A stretch of DNA of 64,000 nucleotides from Sandarakinorhabdus cyanobacteriorum (GTDB lineage Bacteria > Pseudomonadota > Alphaproteobacteria > Sphingomonadales > Sphingomonadaceae), in NCBI RefSeq assembly GCF_002251755.1, contig NZ_NOXT01000123.1, positions 119,280 through 183,279 on the forward strand, given 5' to 3'. The notes below the pieces were generated by a model, which did no database searches, had not been told where the DNA came from, and saw nothing but the letters and a program-made list of their open reading frames with translations. This document shows, piece after piece, positions 26,007 to 35,351 of the stretch (positions are counted from its first letter, which is position 1; each line of letters starts with the position of its first letter). Both the position numbers and the translations under genes were made by a program.

Positions 26007-27485
26007 TCAGCGCCCCAGCAGGCGGCGGACCCGACCGGCCGTGCGGCGGACGGCGATGACGGCGCTGGCCTTGGCATCCAGCGCCGGCGCGGCGGCGGTG
26101 AGGCGCTGCACCAGAACTTCGGCTGGGCAGGGCAAACCGGTTTCGGGATCCAGGTAGCGCGGATAAAGAAGATAGGCGGCGGCCACCAGCTCGTCGAGCG
26201 TGCGCCGCGCCGTGCGGCGGGGCGGCACTGGGCCGCGATCGGTGGTGAGGCCCCAGCCGGCATAGAAGGGCACGCCGTGCACCGTCACCGGCTTGTCGCG
26301 CAACAGCGCCTCGAACCCGGCCAGGCTGGAATTCACATGCAGTTCGTCAACCATGGCGATCAGCGCCGCCATCGACGCGGCGGTTTCGACCTGATCGGCC
26401 AATGCCGCCATATCGGTTGGCGCAATCATGCCCTTGCGGTGGCCGGCCAGCACATCGGGGTGCGGCTTGTAGATAAGGAACGCATCCGGGCCGGCTTCGG
26501 CGCGGGCGCGGCGCAACAGTTCGAGATTGGAGGGCAGGGCGCCGCCGCTGGTCACCGCGCGGTCATCCTCCACCTGGCCGGGCACCAGCACGTGGCGGCG
26601 CGCACCGCCGGGGCGGGGCAGGGCTGCCACCGTACCCCGTTCATATTTGGACAGGCCAGCGGCAACGATCGCTTGGCGCAGCGCCGCCGCCCGTTCCACC
26701 AGATCGGCCGGAAACACGCCTTCCTGCAGCAGGCGTTCAATCCCGCTTGGCCGTGTCGGATCGAAATGCACGCCGTCGCCATCAACGCTGATCGACAACG
26801 GCGGCACGCAATCGGCACCCAACCCGGCCGAGCGCAGGAAGCCATCCTCCACTTCCAGCACAGGCCGGTTCCCCAGCGCCCGCACTTGCGCTGCCGACAA
26901 GCGCGACCGCCACACCGCCACGCGGTCGCCATCGGCCAGCACTGGCATCCCGCGCTGGAATGGCGCCTCAAGGCCATTCCACAGCAGCGGCGCCACCGTT
27001 GGCCGCTTCCAATAGGCAAAGCCCAGAGCAGCCGTGATACCGCGATTGCTGTCGATGAGCTGGCGCCAAAATCCGGCCAGCTCAATCGCCTGCACCGCAG
27101 AGATGGCATCACCACTGAAGGGATCTCGCCAAGCCCAGCCGGTCAGATGCGCCCTGACCAGCGCGGAGCGATCAACCGCCTCGCCACCGGCCAGTTCCAA
27201 CGGCACGCCGGCGGCCAGCGCCAGCAGGGTGCGCGGATCCTCGGCCGGCAGCACCACAAGTTCGGCTTTGTCCAGCAGCGCCCATGGGTCGGCATCGGCC
27301 GGCCAGTTGGCGGCCGTCAGCACGGCTGGGCCAGCAATGGCCTGGCCCCAGTAACAGCCACCCACCCGGTGCCGGGCCAGCGCAGCCAGCAGCGTGTCTG
27401 CATCGCCAAGCCCGTCACCGCCTGGCAGCGCAAAGGCCGGCAGCCGCGCGCCCGGAAACGGCGGGATGGCCAGCACCGGGCGCAT
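26007..27485 (-). CDS. kpsC: KpsC-like capsule Kdo transferase (short form)
   Basis: The 492-residue protein carries the KpsC signature EDGFLRSAGLGADCVPPLSI (about 205-224), the PGQVEDDRAVTSGG region, YKPHPDVLAGHRKG, and the C-terminal VHGVPFYAGWGLTTDRGP. KpsC proteins add Kdo residues to the lipid acceptor started by KpsS. The usual KpsC is about 670 residues with two transferase modules; here the first 190 residues are divergent and one copy of the EDGFLRS motif is seen. It overlaps kdsA by one base, and the kds genes supply its CMP-Kdo donor. Confidence 0.82.
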   Translation of the reverse strand: MRPVLAIPPFPGARLPAFALPGGDGLGDADTLLAALARHRVGGCYWGQAIAGPAVLTAANWPADADPWALLDKAELVVLPAEDPRTLLALAAGVPLELAGGEAVDRSALVRAHLTGWAWRDPFSGDAISAVQAIELAGFWRQLIDSNRGITAALGFAYWKRPTVAPLLWNGLEAPFQRGMPVLADGDRVAVWRSRLSAAQVRALGNRPVLEVEDGFLRSAGLGADCVPPLSISVDGDGVHFDPTRPSGIERLLQEGVFPADLVERAAALRQAIVAAGLSKYERGTVAALPRPGGARRHVLVPGQVEDDRAVTSGGALPSNLELLRRARAEAGPDAFLIYKPHPDVLAGHRKGMIAPTDMAALADQVETAASMAALIAMVDELHVNSSLAGFEALLRDKPVTVHGVPFYAGWGLTTDRGPVPPRRTARRTLDELVAAAYLLYPRYLDPETGLPCPAEVLVQRLTAAAPALDAKASAVIAVRRTAGRVRRLLGR

Positions 27486-28303
27486 CAGGCCAGGGCGGCG
27501 ATGGCGATCAACTGGCGCAGCAGGCCAGGCAGGTCTGCCAGCGGCACCATGTTGGGCCCGTCAGACAGGGCGCTGTCAGGCTCTGGATGGGTTTCCATGA
27601 ACAGGCCATCCACGCCCACGGCCATGGCGGCGCGGGCCAGCGGGGCGACAAACTGGCGCTGGCCAAGCGACCGGTCGCCGCCACCGCCCGGCAGTTGCAC
27701 GCTGTGCGTGGCATCAAACACCACCGGACAGCCCATTTCCCGCATGATCACCAGGCCGCGCATGTCCACCACAAGGTTGTTGTAGCCAAAGCTGGAGCCG
27801 CGTTCGCACAGCAGGATATTGCCATAAGCCACCCCGGCCGTACCAGCGGCAGCGCGTGCCTTGCCCAGCACCGCGGCCATATCGGCCGGAGCCATGAACT
27901 GCGCCTTCTTGATGTTCACCGGGCGGCCGCTGGCGGCGGCGGCACTGATCAGATCGGTTTGCCGCGCCAGAAAGGCTGGCGTCTGCAGCATGTCCACCAC
28001 TTCGGCCACCGGCGCCACCTGATCAGGCAGATGCACATCGGTCAGCACCGGCAGGCCGGCTTCGCGCCGCACCTTCTCCAGCACGCGCAGGCCTTCCTCC
28101 AGCCCATGGCCGCGAAAGCCCGTCACGCTGGTGCGGTTGGCCTTGTCGAAGCTGGCCTTGAAGATCACCGGTATGCCCAGGTCGTCGCCAATGCGATGCA
28201 ACCGCTCGGCAACGCCAAGGCACAGTGTCTCGCTTTCGATCACGCACGGACCAGCGATCAGGAACGGCGGCGCGCCAGGCGCACGCGTGAAGGACGGCAA
28301 CAT
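27485..28303 (-). CDS. kdsA: 3-deoxy-8-phosphooctulonate synthase
   Basis: The 272-residue enzyme condenses arabinose-5-phosphate with phosphoenolpyruvate to Kdo-8-phosphate. Signatures are AGPCVIESE (residues 17-25), [40 protein letters not shown] and [11 protein letters not shown]. Length is slightly shorter than E. coli KdsA (284). The TGATG junction links it to kdsB, and it sits in a kdsD-kdsB-kdsA-kpsC run. Confidence 0.94.
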   Translation of the reverse strand: MLPSFTRAPGAPPFLIAGPCVIESETLCLGVAERLHRIGDDLGIPVIFKASFDKANRTSVTGFRGHGLEEGLRVLEKVRREAGLPVLTDVHLPDQVAPVAEVVDMLQTPAFLARQTDLISAAAASGRPVNIKKAQFMAPADMAAVLGKARAAAGTAGVAYGNILLCERGSSFGYNNLVVDMRGLVIMREMGCPVVFDATHSVQLPGGGGDRSLGQRQFVAPLARAAMAVGVDGLFMETHPEPDSALSDGPNMVPLADLPGLLRQLIAIAALA

Positions 28304-29118
28304 CAGATGGGCTCCACAGCGGCACGCCGGGCCAGCGCCGCCTCGATCAGCGGCACATCGCTGGGGTTGTTCAACTCGATCAGATCCCACGCCGGCGCCG
28401 CGCAGTGGGCAGCGCCCACCGCCAACCCGGCATCAACGAAGCGCAATTGTTCCAGCCCCTCTTGCAGCTCAAGCGGGGCCGGGCCCGCCGCGACATAGGC
28501 GGCCAGCGCCGCCGGGCGATAGGCGTAAAGCCCGACATGCAGCAGCACCGGCGCCATCGGCACGCTGCCCGGCGCGATGTGCGGGATGATCGATTTGGAA
28601 AAATACAGCGCGCGGCCATCGCGGCTGCACACCGCGGTGGTGCCGCCCACACGGCCGGCGGCGGCATCGGCCTGCAGATGCGCCAGCACCGCCGGCGTCG
28701 CTGGCATCACGGCCGTTGCCAGCGCCAGATCAGGCCGCGCCACGGCCAGCGCAACCACGGCCCGCACCATGGCAATGGGCGTCAATGGTGCATCGCCCTG
28801 CAGATTGACCACCAGGTCGGGAACTTCGGCCAGCCCGGCCAGTGCCGCCGCGCACCGCTCCGTGCCGTTCAGGCACGCTTCCGGCGTCATCACCACATCC
28901 ATGCCCAGCGCGCTGCAGGCATCGGCTATACGGTCATCATCCGTCGCAATCACGCACGCCACATCGCCGGGCAGGGCGGCCGCGGCGGCGCGGGCTGCGG
29001 CCCAGCTCTGGCTGATCGCCGGGCGTTGCACCCCGTCCGCACAGCGGATCATGGTCAGCGGCTTGCCAGGAAACCGGCTCGACGCGAACCGGGCCGGGAT
29101 GATGATCGCTGTGCGCAC
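28303..29118 (-). CDS. kdsB: 3-deoxy-manno-octulosonate cytidylyltransferase
   Basis: The 271-residue enzyme activates Kdo to CMP-Kdo (KpsU role). It has [15 protein letters not shown] (residues 7-21), the CTP/Kdo-binding [18 protein letters not shown] and [12 protein letters not shown]. It is about 20 residues longer than usual. The order with kdsD and kdsA shows a dedicated Kdo supply for the capsule linker. Confidence 0.93.
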   Translation of the reverse strand: MRTAIIIPARFASSRFPGKPLTMIRCADGVQRPAISQSWAAARAAAAALPGDVACVIATDDDRIADACSALGMDVVMTPEACLNGTERCAAALAGLAEVPDLVVNLQGDAPLTPIAMVRAVVALAVARPDLALATAVMPATPAVLAHLQADAAAGRVGGTTAVCSRDGRALYFSKSIIPHIAPGSVPMAPVLLHVGLYAYRPAALAAYVAAGPAPLELQEGLEQLRFVDAGLAVGAAHCAAPAWDLIELNNPSDVPLIEAALARRAAVEPI

Positions 29119-29121
29119 CCG

Positions 29122-30102
29122 TCACTGCCCCCAGGGCGGCGATGCGGCAATGTCATAGATCTGCACCGCACCCACCGGCTGGCGCGAGCCGGCATCCGGC
29201 ACCACGAACAGCACAGTGATGCGATTGGCGCGCATCAGTTCCAACGCATCCTCTACCGATGCGCCGCGCTCGATCAGCTTGGGCTGCGGTGTCATCACAT
29301 CCCGGGCGGTGGCGGTGGCCACATCGCAAATGTGGCGGCGCAAGTCGCCATCGGTGATCACGCCCACCAGGTCGCCCGCGCCATCCACCACACCGGTGAG
29401 GCCCAGGCGTTTTTCGGTCATCATCGCCACCACGGCATCCATGTTGGCGCTGGCCGGGACCAGCGGCAAGCGACCGCGTCCGTGCATCACATCGGCCACG
29501 GCCCGCATGCGCCGGCCGATTTCGCCGCCGGGATGCAGCGCGCGGATGTCATCGCCCGACAGCCCGCGCGCCCGCATTGCGGCCACGGCCAGGGCATCTC
29601 CAAGCGCCAGCATCATCGTCGATGAGGTCGTGGGCGCCATGCTGGCCGTGCAGGCTTCCGGCATCGGCGGCAGGGTGAGCGCGATGTCGGCCTTGCGCAG
29701 CAACAGCGAATCGCGATTGCGGGACACGCCGATGATGGGCACACCCAATCGCGCGGCATGGGCATAAAGCGGCTGCAGTTCGGCCGAATCCCCGCTGTTC
29801 GAATAGATCAGCAACAGATCGCCCGGCATCACCATCCCGGCATCGCCATGGGCGGCTTCGGCCGCGTGCACGAAATGGGCCGGGGTGCCGGTGGCCGCCA
29901 GGGTGGCCGCCACCTTGCGGGCGATATGGCCGGATTTGCCCATGCCCGACACCACAACCCGTTGCCGGCAAGCCAGGATGGCCGCCACGGCATCGCCAAA
30001 GCTGCCGTTGATCATTTCGCCCAGCCGCTGCAACGCCTCGGCCTCCAGGGCAATCACGGCGCGGCCGTTCTGCTGATGCTGTTCGGTTGGTTGGCGCAAC
30101 AT
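29122..30102 (-). CDS. kdsD: Arabinose-5-phosphate isomerase (KdsD/KpsF)
   Basis: The 326-residue protein has an N-terminal SIS sugar isomerase domain (SGMGKSGHIARKVAATLAATG, YSNSGDSAELQPL, TASMAPTTSSTMMLALGDAL) and two C-terminal CBS domains (VADVMHGRGRLPLV, DVMTPQPKLI). It makes arabinose-5-phosphate, the first Kdo precursor. The ATG at 30102 is the only start that matches the family's N-terminus. It is divergent from the HAD phosphatase gene. Confidence 0.93.
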   Translation of the reverse strand: MLRQPTEQHQQNGRAVIALEAEALQRLGEMINGSFGDAVAAILACRQRVVVSGMGKSGHIARKVAATLAATGTPAHFVHAAEAAHGDAGMVMPGDLLLIYSNSGDSAELQPLYAHAARLGVPIIGVSRNRDSLLLRKADIALTLPPMPEACTASMAPTTSSTMMLALGDALAVAAMRARGLSGDDIRALHPGGEIGRRMRAVADVMHGRGRLPLVPASANMDAVVAMMTEKRLGLTGVVDGAGDLVGVITDGDLRRHICDVATATARDVMTPQPKLIERGASVEDALELMRANRITVLFVVPDAGSRQPVGAVQIYDIAASPPWGQ

Positions 30103-30151
30103 GGTCAATCCTGTCTGGCCAGCAGGTAGGGGCTGCCCGTGCCTGGCTGCC

Positions 30152-30168
30152 CTGTCAATTCTTGACAG
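30152..30168. promoter_or_regulatory. 17-bp palindrome between kdsD and HAD gene
   Basis: CTGTCAA-TTC-TTGACAG is a perfect inverted repeat with 7-bp arms in the 89-bp divergent gap. Its TGACAG/CTGTCA half-site also occurs in the 11619-11641 palindrome. Confidence 0.5.
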
Positions 30169-30191
30169 CGGGGGAGCAGCCGAACAGGCAG

Positions 30192-30872
30192 ATGCTGATG
30201 AACGCAACGCAAAAGCTGCCCAAACCCCTTCGCCACATCCTGTTCGATCTGGATGGCACGCTGGTTGATAGCGTGCGAATCACCTGCACAATCATTGATA
30301 GCATGCTGGCCGAACGCGGTCTTGCCCATCGCGCCGATCCGGCGCTGGCCCGTGCCATGGATGCGATGGGCGGCGTCGCCATGATCAGCGCGGTGATGGG
30401 CGTTCATGCCCGGGACCCGGCGGCCGATCTGGCCGAATTCCGCGCCCGGCATGCCGTGGCGGCAACGCCGGCCGATCTGCCCTTTCCCGGCGTGGTGCCG
30501 GCGCTGTCCCGGCTGGCCGCGGCCGGCATTGGCCTTGGCATCTGTTCCAACAAGCCGCAGGCCCTGTGCACCAAGATCCTGGGCGATCTGGGCCTGGCCG
30601 GCCATTTCGCCGCGATCGTCGGCGCCCAGCCCGACCTGCCGCGCAAGCCGGCGCCGGATGCTGCCCGGCTGGCGCTTGCCCGCATGCAGGCCGATCCCGG
30701 CCAGTGCCTGTATGTTGGGGATTCGGCTGTGGATGTGGCAACGGCTGCCGCAGCGGGCTTGCCGGTGGCCCTGGTTGCCTGGGGCTACGGCTTCGAAGCG
30801 GCCCGAGCGGCCGCACCGGATACGATGGTCCTGCATGATCTGGCCGAACTGGCCGTTCACAGCGACGAATGA
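30192..30872 (+). CDS. HAD family phosphatase (Gph-like)
   Basis: The 226-residue hydrolase shows the HAD motif I FDLDGTLVDS (about residues 17-26), motif II CSNKP, the lysine in RKPAPDAARLAL and motif IV VGDSAVDVATA. It resembles phosphoglycolate phosphatases with an alpha-helical cap. No KdsC-type Kdo-8-phosphate phosphatase occurs in the window, and this gene is divergent from kdsD, so it might fill that role; that is inference only. It overlaps the hydroxylase gene tail-to-tail by 16 bases. The ATG at 30198 is an alternative start. Confidence 0.85.
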   Translation: MLMNATQKLPKPLRHILFDLDGTLVDSVRITCTIIDSMLAERGLAHRADPALARAMDAMGGVAMISAVMGVHARDPAADLAEFRARHAVAATPADLPFPGVVPALSRLAAAGIGLGICSNKPQALCTKILGDLGLAGHFAAIVGAQPDLPRKPAPDAARLALARMQADPGQCLYVGDSAVDVATAAAAGLPVALVAWGYGFEAARAAAPDTMVLHDLAELAVHSDE

Positions 30873-31489
30873 CGCGCCGGCTGCTTGACATCACGCCCCG
30901 GCACGATCCGCGTGCGCAGCAGTCGGTCCCACATCATGCCGGTGATGGCGAAATTGCCGGCTTCGTGGTGGTGATGATGGCGCATGTGATGGGTCTTCAG
31001 CGCGCGCGCCAGCCGGCCCTTCATCGGCCATTGGTGGCAGGCATAATGCACCAGGTCATAGGTGACATAACCCACCATGAAACCCAGAAACATCCAACTG
31101 CCAGCCGGACCGATGGCGGCCAGCATGATCGCCCAGATCAAACCGCCAACGGGCAGGCTGACAATGGGCGGCATCAGATTGCGCAGCGGATCATTGGGCA
31201 CCGCGTGGTGATTGCCATGCATCACGAACACCGCCTCCGCGAGGCGAGTTGATGCCGGTTGCCAGTGGAAGACATAGCGGTGCAGGGCATATTCGGTCAG
31301 CGTCCACAGCACGCCGCCTGCCAGGAACAGCAGGATGGCCGGGCCGAACGATGCGGTTCCTCGAGCCGCCAGCGCGATCAGTGGCAGGCTCACCGCCCAC
31401 AGGGCGATGAACATGCTGGCAGAAATAACCGTAAGCTTTTCCAGCCAACGATTGTTAAACAGCCTGATTCGAGACTGGGCAGACGTCAT
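30857..31489 (-). CDS. Fatty acid hydroxylase superfamily membrane protein
   Basis: The 210-residue protein has about four membrane helices and the histidine clusters of the di-iron hydroxylase/desaturase family: HRYVFHW, HGNHH, HYACHQW and HHMRHHHHHE. These proteins hydroxylate lipid acyl chains, for example the 2-hydroxylation of sphingolipid fatty acids. In sphingomonads, whose outer leaflet carries glycosphingolipids, that role is attractive but unproven. An ATG at 31507 is an alternative start. Confidence 0.82.
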   Translation of the reverse strand: MTSAQSRIRLFNNRWLEKLTVISASMFIALWAVSLPLIALAARGTASFGPAILLFLAGGVLWTLTEYALHRYVFHWQPASTRLAEAVFVMHGNHHAVPNDPLRNLMPPIVSLPVGGLIWAIMLAAIGPAGSWMFLGFMVGYVTYDLVHYACHQWPMKGRLARALKTHHMRHHHHHEAGNFAITGMMWDRLLRTRIVPGRDVKQPARHSSL

Positions 31490-31678
31490 TGCTCGCGCTC
31501 TCAACATGAGAAGACTGCCATAGTCAAGGGACAAGCCACGCAGTGGGGCGCGGCAAGCCAGTTCGCCAAAGGCTTGTGCATTCTTGGCAATTCGTGACAA
31601 TATTGTGAATGCTGCAATGCAACATCTTGATCGCAAACCCACCCCTGGCGCCGTGCGCATTTGGCCTGTGAGCACAGC
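31490..31678. promoter_or_regulatory. Divergent gap with ACAATATTGT palindrome
   Basis: This 189-bp stretch between the hydroxylase and SDR genes is AT-richer than its surroundings. It contains the perfect 10-bp palindrome ACAATATTGT (31597-31606) within TGACAATATTGTGA. No small gene is supported. Confidence 0.35.
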
Positions 31679-32497
31679 ATGAACATTCGGCAAGGTGAAC
31701 AGAAGCTGTCTGCGCCCAGTGGCAAAACGCAGCCCATCCCGCCGGTCCTTCGGGCGACGCTGGTGACCGGTGCATCAGGCGCCCTGGGCGGGGCTCTGGC
31801 GCGACAATCTGCCGTGTCCGGTGAGGCGCTTCTGCTGTGGGGCCGCGATGCGCTCCGGTTGGCGGCCGTGGCTGATGATTGCCGCGCCGCCGGGGCGCTG
31901 GTGCAGGTGCGCCAACTTGATCTGGCCGACACTGATGCCATGTTGGCGGCGCTGGCCGCCGACGATGGGGCCTGGCCGATTGCCAGCGCCCTGCTGGTCG
32001 CCGGCCAGGGCGATGCCGTGCCCCCGGGCCAGGATCTGGAGCCCCCGGAGCAAGTGGCCCGGCTCGCCAATGTCAATCTTGGTGCGCCGGCCGCGCTCGC
32101 CACGGCGCTGGCTGGCCGCATGGCAGCGCGCGGGCAGGGGCGCATCCTGCTGGTTGGATCGGCAGCAGGCTTTCATGCCTTGCCGCACGCACCGGCCTAT
32201 GCCGCCAGCAAGGCCGGCCTGGCCCGCTTTGCCGAGGCCCTGCGCCTGGCGGTGGCGCCGAAGGGGGTGCAGGTCACTCTCGTCTCTCCCGGTTTCATCG
32301 ATTGGGCCGGCGGGGGCCGTCCCATCCCGCGTCCGCTCTTGATCCCGCTTGATGTCGTCGCCCGCCGCATCCTCGCCGCATTTGCTGGTGGGGCAGGCCA
32401 CGCCATCATCCCGCGCCGCTTTGCCCTGCTGCGCCTGTTGGATCGCCTGTTGCCGGGCCCGCTGCGCGCCGCCGTGCTGCGCCGCCTGAACGCCTGA
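31679..32497 (+). CDS. Short-chain dehydrogenase/reductase
   Basis: The 272-residue classical SDR has the coenzyme motif VTGASGALGGALA (about residues 29-41), the N-x-G/LVAGQG region, the active-site serine in LLVGSAAGFH and YAASKAGLARF (Y-x3-K). The SPGF motif follows. The substrate is unknown; it may act on lipid or sugar intermediates because it lies within the capsule locus next to the hydroxylase. A TTG at 31661 could extend it by six residues. Confidence 0.85.
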   Translation: MNIRQGEQKLSAPSGKTQPIPPVLRATLVTGASGALGGALARQSAVSGEALLLWGRDALRLAAVADDCRAAGALVQVRQLDLADTDAMLAALAADDGAWPIASALLVAGQGDAVPPGQDLEPPEQVARLANVNLGAPAALATALAGRMAARGQGRILLVGSAAGFHALPHAPAYAASKAGLARFAEALRLAVAPKGVQVTLVSPGFIDWAGGGRPIPRPLLIPLDVVARRILAAFAGGAGHAIIPRRFALLRLLDRLLPGPLRAAVLRRLNA

Positions 32498-32499
32498 TC

Positions 32500-33930
32500 T
32501 CAGGCGGTGATTGCCGCGATCAGTGCGCGGTGCAGGTCGGCCGGGGTGCGATCAACCGCGCCATCAGGCCCCGGCACAATCGCGCCATCACTGCCAAAGC
32601 GCAGCATCACATAAGGCGTGCGCCGATCGCCACCCGGCATCACCGCGCCGGGAATGGACGGCCGGTGATCGCCATAAAACAGCAGAACGGCCGGCCGCCG
32701 CAGCGCCGCGACCCCGTCGATCAAGCGTGACAGCATCGCATCGCCGCGCCGCACCAGCGCCAGATAGGCGCTCGACATGCTGCCATGGCTGCCCGCCTGA
32801 TCCACTGGCCAGGGCCCGTGGTTCTCGATCGTCACGGCATGGATCAGACACGGCCCTTTGGCCGCCTCCGCCCGCGCCAGGATCATATCGGCAATGGCCG
32901 CATCGCCCACATATCGGCCCTCCGCCGGGGCCGCAAAGGCCTCAGGCCCCACCAGTTCGGCAAAGCCGGCGGCCGGCAGGATGCGTTCCCGCCCATAAAA
33001 GCGCAGATCATGGGGGTGGATGAACAGGCTGGTCCAGCCAGCGCGCGCGAGCCGGGCGGGCAGGGCATGGCTCGCCTCCCCCAGCGCGGTCAGATAAGGA
33101 TCAAAGCGGCGAAAGCCCAGGTCCGCCTCGTCCCGGCCAAAGATCACGCCATATTCCGTGCGCATCGTGTAGGCGCCAAATCCCGACACCAGCAGGCCAC
33201 CATGGGCCCAGGACTGCCGCCGCGCCGCCGCGAGCCCCGGCAGCGCCAGCTCCGGCGCGCCAAACAGATCGGCCGGATCAGCAAAGCTTTCGCATTGCAC
33301 GGCAATCACCAGCGCAGCGCTGGCCGGCGCCGGCAACCCATCCTGGCACGGCTGCGGATCAGCACTCTGCCGCCACCGCCGCCAGTGCAGCAACAGGGTT
33401 GGCAACAGGCCGTGCCGGGCCACATCGGCCTCAGCATCGGGGCAGGGCGCCAGATCGCGCCAGCGCGGCAGCCGCAGCGTGATGGCAAGCAGGGCCAGCA
33501 CCGCGCCAAGCAGCACCAGCCCTTCCATATGTGGCTGCAACGCAGGCGAGAAGGTGAGGGCGAGGCCCAGCGCCAGCCCCGCAGCCCCCAGCACCAGCGC
33601 TGCCAGCTGCCAGCGTTTCAGCGCGTCCAGATAAAATTGCGGATGGCGGAACACGGCGCCCACCAGCACCAGATCGGTGAACAGCAAGGGCTCGCCCAGC
33701 ACCGCGGCCTTGGCATTGGACACCAGCGCCAGCGCCAGCGCCAGCCCGGTTGCCACCAGCGCTGCGACCGGGGCGTTGCCGGCCAGCGCCAGCACCAGGC
33801 CAAACAGGCCCAGCACCAGCAGCTGGCCCAGCCACAAGCCAGCCAGCGATCGGCGGCCCATGGGCCGCACCAGCCCATCGGCGGCAGCGGCGCTGCCCAG
33901 CATCAGGGCGACAAGGATTTCAATGCCCAT
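32500..33930 (-). CDS. Membrane sulfatase-superfamily transferase (MdoB/LtaS-like)
   Basis: The 476-residue protein has five or so N-terminal membrane helices (residues 1-170) and a C-terminal alkaline-phosphatase-superfamily domain with QCESFADP, TMRTEYGVIFG, HAVTIENHGPW and YGDHRPSIPG. Related enzymes transfer phosphoglycerol or phosphoethanolamine groups to extracytoplasmic glycans. In this locus it probably decorates the capsule. Its end is two bases from the SDR stop. Confidence 0.8.
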   Translation of the reverse strand: MGIEILVALMLGSAAAADGLVRPMGRRSLAGLWLGQLLVLGLFGLVLALAGNAPVAALVATGLALALALVSNAKAAVLGEPLLFTDLVLVGAVFRHPQFYLDALKRWQLAALVLGAAGLALGLALTFSPALQPHMEGLVLLGAVLALLAITLRLPRWRDLAPCPDAEADVARHGLLPTLLLHWRRWRQSADPQPCQDGLPAPASAALVIAVQCESFADPADLFGAPELALPGLAAARRQSWAHGGLLVSGFGAYTMRTEYGVIFGRDEADLGFRRFDPYLTALGEASHALPARLARAGWTSLFIHPHDLRFYGRERILPAAGFAELVGPEAFAAPAEGRYVGDAAIADMILARAEAAKGPCLIHAVTIENHGPWPVDQAGSHGSMSSAYLALVRRGDAMLSRLIDGVAALRRPAVLLFYGDHRPSIPGAVMPGGDRRTPYVMLRFGSDGAIVPGPDGAVDRTPADLHRALIAAITA

Positions 33931-34058
33931 TGGCCGGCCGCCATAGCGGGCATGGCGCGGCCTGTCATCTTGCCGGCGCAGCACGGTCTGCCCCCCTCTC
34001 GCCTTGTTCACGCCCAATTCACGGGCAAAAGGCTCGACAAAGCGTTGTGCTTGCCGCA

Positions 34059-35348
34059 ATGGCCGGCGCCCGTTCTGCCAAGAGCCTGCCCCCGGTGCCC
34101 GTCCAGCCTAGTCCTGCCACCATCACCCCCAGCCAACCCCGCAGCGTCTTGCTGCTGCAGGGGCTGATGGGCCCCTTGTTCCGGGCGCTGGGCAAGGGGC
34201 TGATGGCGCGTGGCCATGTCGTTCACAAGGTCAATTTCAATGGCGGTGACCGGGCCTTCTGGCGACTGCCCGGCGGGATCGACTATCGTGGCACCCTGGC
34301 CGATTGGCCGGCCGCACTGCGCGCCATCATCCAGCGCCACAATGTCACCGATGTGATGCTGTTCGGTGATTGCCGCGACCATCATGTCGAAGCCAAGGCG
34401 GTGTGTCGCGAACTGGGCGTGCGGGTGTTCGTGTTCGAGGAAGGCTATGTCCGCCCCGATTGGGTGACGATGGAGGAAGGCGGCGTCAACGGCAATTCCA
34501 GCCTGCCGCGCGATCCGGCCTGGTATCGCCAGACAGCGGCCGCCCTGCCACCCGTGCCGCCGCACGGCCGCGTCTTGTCCAGCTTCCGCCGCCGCGCGCT
34601 GGAAGGGTTCGCCTACAACGCTGCCGACGTGCTCAGCCGCTGGCATTATCCCCACTGGAACAATCACCGGCCCTGGCACCCGCTGGTCGAAGGCATGGGC
34701 TGGCTGCGCAAGCTGTGGCGCAAATCCGATCGCGAGGCGGCGGGCCAGGCGCTGATGGCCCGGCTGGCGGCAGGCGGCGCGCCCTACGTGCTGTTTCCGC
34801 TCCAGCTCGACAGTGATGCCCAGATCCGCATCCATTCGCCGTTCGTCGGCATCGCCGATGCGCTGAAAACCGTCATCCAGTCCTTTGCCGCCCACGCGCC
34901 CGCCGATCTGCGCCTGCTAGTGAAGGAACATCCGCTCGACAATGGCGTGCGCGACTGGGCGCAGGAAACCGCCGACATCGCGAGCAAGTTCAAGGTGGCC
35001 GATCGGGTGGACTATCTGGTTGGCGGCGATATCGAGGCGATTGCAGCCGCCGCCCGCGGCATGGTGACGATCAACAGCACCACCGGCACCCTGGGCCTGG
35101 CGCTCGGCGTGCCCGTCGTGGTGCTGGGCCACGCCATCTATGATCTGCCCGATATCACCTGCCAGAACGGGCTGGATGATTTCTGGGCCAATCCAACGCC
35201 GCCCGACGCCCAAAGCTTTGCCGCCTTCCGTCGTGTCCTGATTGATCGCTGCCTGATCCCCGGCGGCTTCTTTTCAGGCGAAGCGCTGGATCGCGTCGTC
35301 AAACATGCCATCGCCCGCTTCGAAGGCGTGCCGCTGCTGCCCGAATAG
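34059..35348 (+). CDS. kpsS: KpsS-like capsule lipid-linker Kdo transferase
   Basis: The 429-residue protein matches the capsular polysaccharide biosynthesis family: LLLQGLMGPLFRALGKGL, KVNFNGGDRAFW, FGDCRDHHVEAK, VFEEGYVRPDWVTMEEGG, FPLQLDSDAQIRIHS, LVKEHPLDNGVRDW and TINSTTGTLGLALG. KpsS adds the first Kdo to phosphatidylglycerol; KpsC extends it. It ends the capsule locus, convergent with motB. The start is poorly marked; no strong ribosome site is seen. Confidence 0.87.
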   Translation: MAGARSAKSLPPVPVQPSPATITPSQPRSVLLLQGLMGPLFRALGKGLMARGHVVHKVNFNGGDRAFWRLPGGIDYRGTLADWPAALRAIIQRHNVTDVMLFGDCRDHHVEAKAVCRELGVRVFVFEEGYVRPDWVTMEEGGVNGNSSLPRDPAWYRQTAAALPPVPPHGRVLSSFRRRALEGFAYNAADVLSRWHYPHWNNHRPWHPLVEGMGWLRKLWRKSDREAAGQALMARLAAGGAPYVLFPLQLDSDAQIRIHSPFVGIADALKTVIQSFAAHAPADLRLLVKEHPLDNGVRDWAQETADIASKFKVADRVDYLVGGDIEAIAAAARGMVTINSTTGTLGLALGVPVVVLGHAIYDLPDITCQNGLDDFWANPTPPDAQSFAAFRRVLIDRCLIPGGFFSGEALDRVVKHAIARFEGVPLLPE

Positions 35349-35351
35349 CGG

